Source: an uncultured Clostridia bacterium
Lineage (GTDB): Bacteria > Bacillota > Clostridia > Oscillospirales > Acutalibacteraceae
Reading direction: 5' to 3'
DNA length: 5,503 nt
Assembly: GCA_937895645.1 (NCBI GenBank)
Contig: CALBKQ010000023.1
Span: forward strand, 1 to 5,503
The notes below the pieces were generated by a model. That model made no database searches and was not told the DNA's origin. It worked only from the letters and a program-made list of their open reading frames with translations. Positions 2,797 through 5,503 of this stretch are shown here, in pieces. Made by a program: the position numbers and the translations under genes. Numbering within the stretch: the first letter of the stretch is position 1; each line of letters starts with the position of its first letter.

Positions 2797-5503
2797 ATGA
2801 AAAAAGGAATTAAACTAGCATGTAAAATTCTTTCAGTTTTTCTTTCAGTTTTGCTTGTAATACAGATTGCACCAATGCAGATTATTGCAGATGCTTTTCA
2901 TGAGGCAACAGTTGATGAAAACACTGAAAACACTTTGGGTGTGTCTCTAGATGATATTGATACAACTGACCCAGAGGCAGAAATTCTTGCAGAAGAAACT
3001 TCCAAACGTGAACAGTATGTCAAGCATTTCCGTATGAGTGATGGCTCGTACCGTGCAACTCAGTATGAAGTGCCTGTTCATTTCATTCAGGATGGTGAAT
3101 GGACAGATTACGACAATACTCTCACGGAAGTTGATGCCAATACAGACGATGGCGAAACTGCAAGTAATAAAGACCTTAAAAACACCTTGGCGGATTACTC
3201 TGTTCGTCTTTCAAAGAAAACAAATGGTAAAAAGTTTGTTCGTATTGAAAAAGACGGATATAAATTGTCATGGTATTACACAAAGGCAAATAAAGTAACA
3301 GCACAGATTACAAAAATCAAAGATGATGGCGATGAAACAACTCTTGAAAAATTGTCCTCACAAGTGATTTACAAGAATGTATATACAGATACAGATTTTG
3401 AGTATATCATTGGCTCAGAAGGACTTAAAGAAAATATCATTCTCAAGAGCGATAATACTCAGACTGAATTTGTTGCTGAATACAAGGCGAACGGGATTAC
3501 TCCTGTTCAGGTTAATGATAAAACAATTGAATTAAGAGTAGAAGATGGTACAGTGATTTATACAATCAATGCACCATATATGACTGACGCCAACATGGAG
3601 TATTCAGACGGTATTACATTAACTTTGTCAAATATTAAAAATAACAAATTTACAGTTGCAACAACACTTGACGAAGATTGGCTTAATGATAATGATAGAG
3701 TATATCCTGTAATAGTTGACCCAGTTATTAAAACAGAACAAATTGCATCCGATATGGCTTCTGCATTTGTTGGTTCATTATATCCTACTAGAAACTATTA
3801 TACATATGGATTAAGTCACAATGGTGCTGACAGTGGAAGTATGTATGTAGGTAACATTTCCGGATATGGACAGACTGAAAGCTATCTTAAATTTTCAAAC
3901 TTGCCAACTTTAGGAGTTGCAGATAAAGTTGTTAATGCCGTTGGCTTTGTGTATATGTATAAATGTGAAAACGGAATGCAAGTTGATATTAAAAGAATAA
4001 CTTCATCGTGGACAACAGAATCAGTTACATGGAATACAAAACCAACTGTTGTCCCAACAATAACGGATTATAAATATATATCTGCTGGTGCCAATAATAT
4101 GGCATTCAATTTTGAAATTACAGATTTAGTTCGTGGTTGGTATAGTGGCGAGTATGCTAATTATGGTGTGTCATTTTCCACAACAAAAACATCTTCAGCA
4201 AAGGTATGGATGTTAAATAGTCTCTTTAACGAAGGTGGCAGAGACGATGCTCGCCCTATCCTTTATGTTGATTACCGCAACATGTCCGGTTATGAAGATT
4301 ATTGGTCATACACAGGACTTTCGGCAGGTAGAAACGGCGCAGTCAGTGTAAATAATTTCAATGGTAACGCTGTATTTTCACAACCAATAACAATGGGTGA
4401 TGGTGGCAACCTTATGCCAGTTGCTCTTTCACTTGTGTATAACTCAAATGGCAGTAATGCATCATATACCTTTATGGGTAGCAAAATAAAAACTAATTAC
4501 CATATTTATTTAACTAAAGATAATAATTTGTTTAGTGATGGTTATAGATATTATCTTACTGATGCAGATGGAACAAAACATTGGTTTTACTACGAGAATT
4601 CTACAACTATGTCAGGTAAAGACGAAGATGGTCTTGGCTATACACTTGAGGTAATTAACCTTGGGTCTGATACAAATTGTACGGATGCCCGATTCCGTTT
4701 AACTGACAAGAATAAGACAAAAATGTATTTTAACGATACCGGAAAATTGATTAAAATACTGGATGTGCATAATACGTCAGCATTAATTGATTATGAAACA
4801 GTAAGTGGAAAAGTACGAATAAAAACCATAACTGATGGTGCAGGCAGAAAATATACATTCAATTACGAAGATTCTGCAAATCCTCAATATTGCACATCTA
4901 TTACAGACCCTGCAGGCAGAAAAACCTCGTTTACATATACTAATACATGCTTAACAGCCATCACATTCCCAGATGGCAAGCAGATTACATTTAATTATGG
5001 CAATTATCTTATTAATAAGATAAACCATTTTGACGGAACTCGTGCACAGATTGTATATGATTCCACATCACAAAGACGTGTAACCAATATTAACTGGGGC
5101 ACAAGTGACACAAACTTGCTTGAAAGCTATTCATTCGTATATAAACAGAACGAAACCACAATAACTGATAAGCAAAATCGAAAATACACATATCAGTTTA
5201 ATAATTTTGGTCAGACTACTGGCATTGTGTCAAATGAAGATGGTAAAGCACAGTATTTTGATTATACTGAGCCAACCGAAAAAGATAGCCCTAACGCCAA
5301 TAAACTCATTTCTGAGTCAAAAGTTATTCATAGTGTTACAAACTATGTGGTGAATTCCGACGTTGAAGATGCTTTAAGTGGCACATATATTATTTCAAAG
5401 CCAAGTACAGCAACAACATCAACGGTAACTCTTGATTCAACTAAAGGAAATCTTACCAAAAACTCAATTAAAGTGTATAAACCTTCTGATAGCACAGATT
5501 ATG
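2797..5503 (+). CDS. Large secreted DNRLRE / YD-repeat (RHS-type) protein, 3' end off window
   Basis: Translation from ATG at 2797 is open to the right edge: 902 residues with no stop. The start is set by AAGGAGGT 6 bases upstream and by a signal peptide (KK charge, hydrophobic core about residues 11-25, likely cleavage after the A-D-A at 31-33). Then follow: an acidic linker; a conserved N-terminal region with KHFRMSDGS..A (76-87) and YDNTL (105-109); YPVIVDP (303-309); a DNRLRE-type domain (about 317-494, with TSSWTTESVTW at 402-412 and RPILYVDYR at 486-494); a pre-repeat beta region (about 509-551, ending LSLVYNSN); and YD/RHS repeats from about 672 (DGAGRKYTFNY, DPAGRKTSFTY, PDGKQITFNY, NRKYTYQF, DGKAQYFDY), with the Y of successive units at 690, 714, 734 and 754. 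Known for the family: such proteins are exported, build beta-shell or wall-associated fibres, and often carry a C-terminal toxin with an immunity gene next door. That end is not visible, so toxin function is inference. It lies about 450 bases inside the predicted tRNA-Trp island. Confidence 0.93.
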   Translation, partial: MKKGIKLACKILSVFLSVLLVIQIAPMQIIADAFHEATVDENTENTLGVSLDDIDTTDPEAEILAEETSKREQYVKHFRMSDGSYRATQYEVPVHFIQDGEWTDYDNTLTEVDANTDDGETASNKDLKNTLADYSVRLSKKTNGKKFVRIEKDGYKLSWYYTKANKVTAQITKIKDDGDETTLEKLSSQVIYKNVYTDTDFEYIIGSEGLKENIILKSDNTQTEFVAEYKANGITPVQVNDKTIELRVEDGTVIYTINAPYMTDANMEYSDGITLTLSNIKNNKFTVATTLDEDWLNDNDRVYPVIVDPVIKTEQIASDMASAFVGSLYPTRNYYTYGLSHNGADSGSMYVGNISGYGQTESYLKFSNLPTLGVADKVVNAVGFVYMYKCENGMQVDIKRITSSWTTESVTWNTKPTVVPTITDYKYISAGANNMAFNFEITDLVRGWYSGEYANYGVSFSTTKTSSAKVWMLNSLFNEGGRDDARPILYVDYRNMSGYEDYWSYTGLSAGRNGAVSVNNFNGNAVFSQPITMGDGGNLMPVALSLVYNSNGSNASYTFMGSKIKTNYHIYLTKDNNLFSDGYRYYLTDADGTKHWFYYENSTTMSGKDEDGLGYTLEVINLGSDTNCTDARFRLTDKNKTKMYFNDTGKLIKILDVHNTSALIDYETVSGKVRIKTITDGAGRKYTFNYEDSANPQYCTSITDPAGRKTSFTYTNTCLTAITFPDGKQITFNYGNYLINKINHFDGTRAQIVYDSTSQRRVTNINWGTSDTNLLESYSFVYKQNETTITDKQNRKYTYQFNNFGQTTGIVSNEDGKAQYFDYTEPTEKDSPNANKLISESKVIHSVTNYVVNSDVEDALSGTYIISKPSTATTSTVTLDSTKGNLTKNSIKVYKPSDSTDY

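Noticed and set aside
3038..3298. 86-codon plus-strand ORF
   Set aside because: Out-of-frame shadow inside the large RHS-type gene, whose frame has clear domains here.
4299..4484. 61-codon minus-strand ORF
   Set aside because: Antisense shadow inside the RHS-type gene; no recognisable protein features.

Overview
The window is AT-rich and reads like the genome of a low-GC, Gram-positive gut or rumen anaerobe. A Ruminococcus-like member of the Clostridia is the best guess. This rests on a type I dockerin joined to BspA-type leucine-rich repeats, on a DNRLRE/YD-repeat surface protein with a Gram-positive type signal peptide and a strong AAGGAGGT ribosome site, and on short T-rich intrinsic terminators. 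The species cannot be fixed from this sequence.

Left part (1-2080, all on the plus strand). The first gene enters from the left edge and ends at 1561. It encodes the last 519 residues of a secreted multidomain protein laid out as CUB-like / BspA LRR / Cys-rich zinc-ribbon-like / CUB-like / dockerin, and is followed by a clear terminator. After about 240 bases with no convincing gene comes a 61-codon gene of unknown function (1850-2035), closed by a second strong terminator.

Middle part (2081-2796, no protein gene). In order it holds three tandem 11-bp repeats, a minus-strand terminator, and a 45-bp piece of a minus-strand tRNA-Trp (anticodon CCA). The piece covers the anticodon loop through the CCA end, and its 5' half is missing. 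Homology stops at the boundary between the anticodon loop and the 5' anticodon stem. That is the signature of a tyrosine-recombinase integration site. By geometry, the DNA to the right of the fragment (from about 2343) should be the integrated element, while the left side keeps the tRNA's own terminator and is probably chromosome or an older, tandemly inserted element. On the right of the junction lie a hairpin, a pair of 11-bp repeats, a plus-strand terminator with no visible gene in front of it, and the leader of the next gene.

Right part (2797-5503, plus strand, runs off the right edge). One long open frame gives 902 residues: a signal peptide, a conserved N-terminal beta-rich region, a DNRLRE domain and the first YD/RHS repeats. 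It is the N-terminal part of a large secreted RHS/wall-associated-type protein. Such proteins often end in a variable toxin domain followed by an immunity gene, but that end is outside the window.

Overall: a dockerin surface-protein locus next to the left boundary of what looks like a tRNA-Trp genomic island, whose first cargo gene is an RHS-type secreted protein. No integrase, CRISPR array or insertion sequence is visible.
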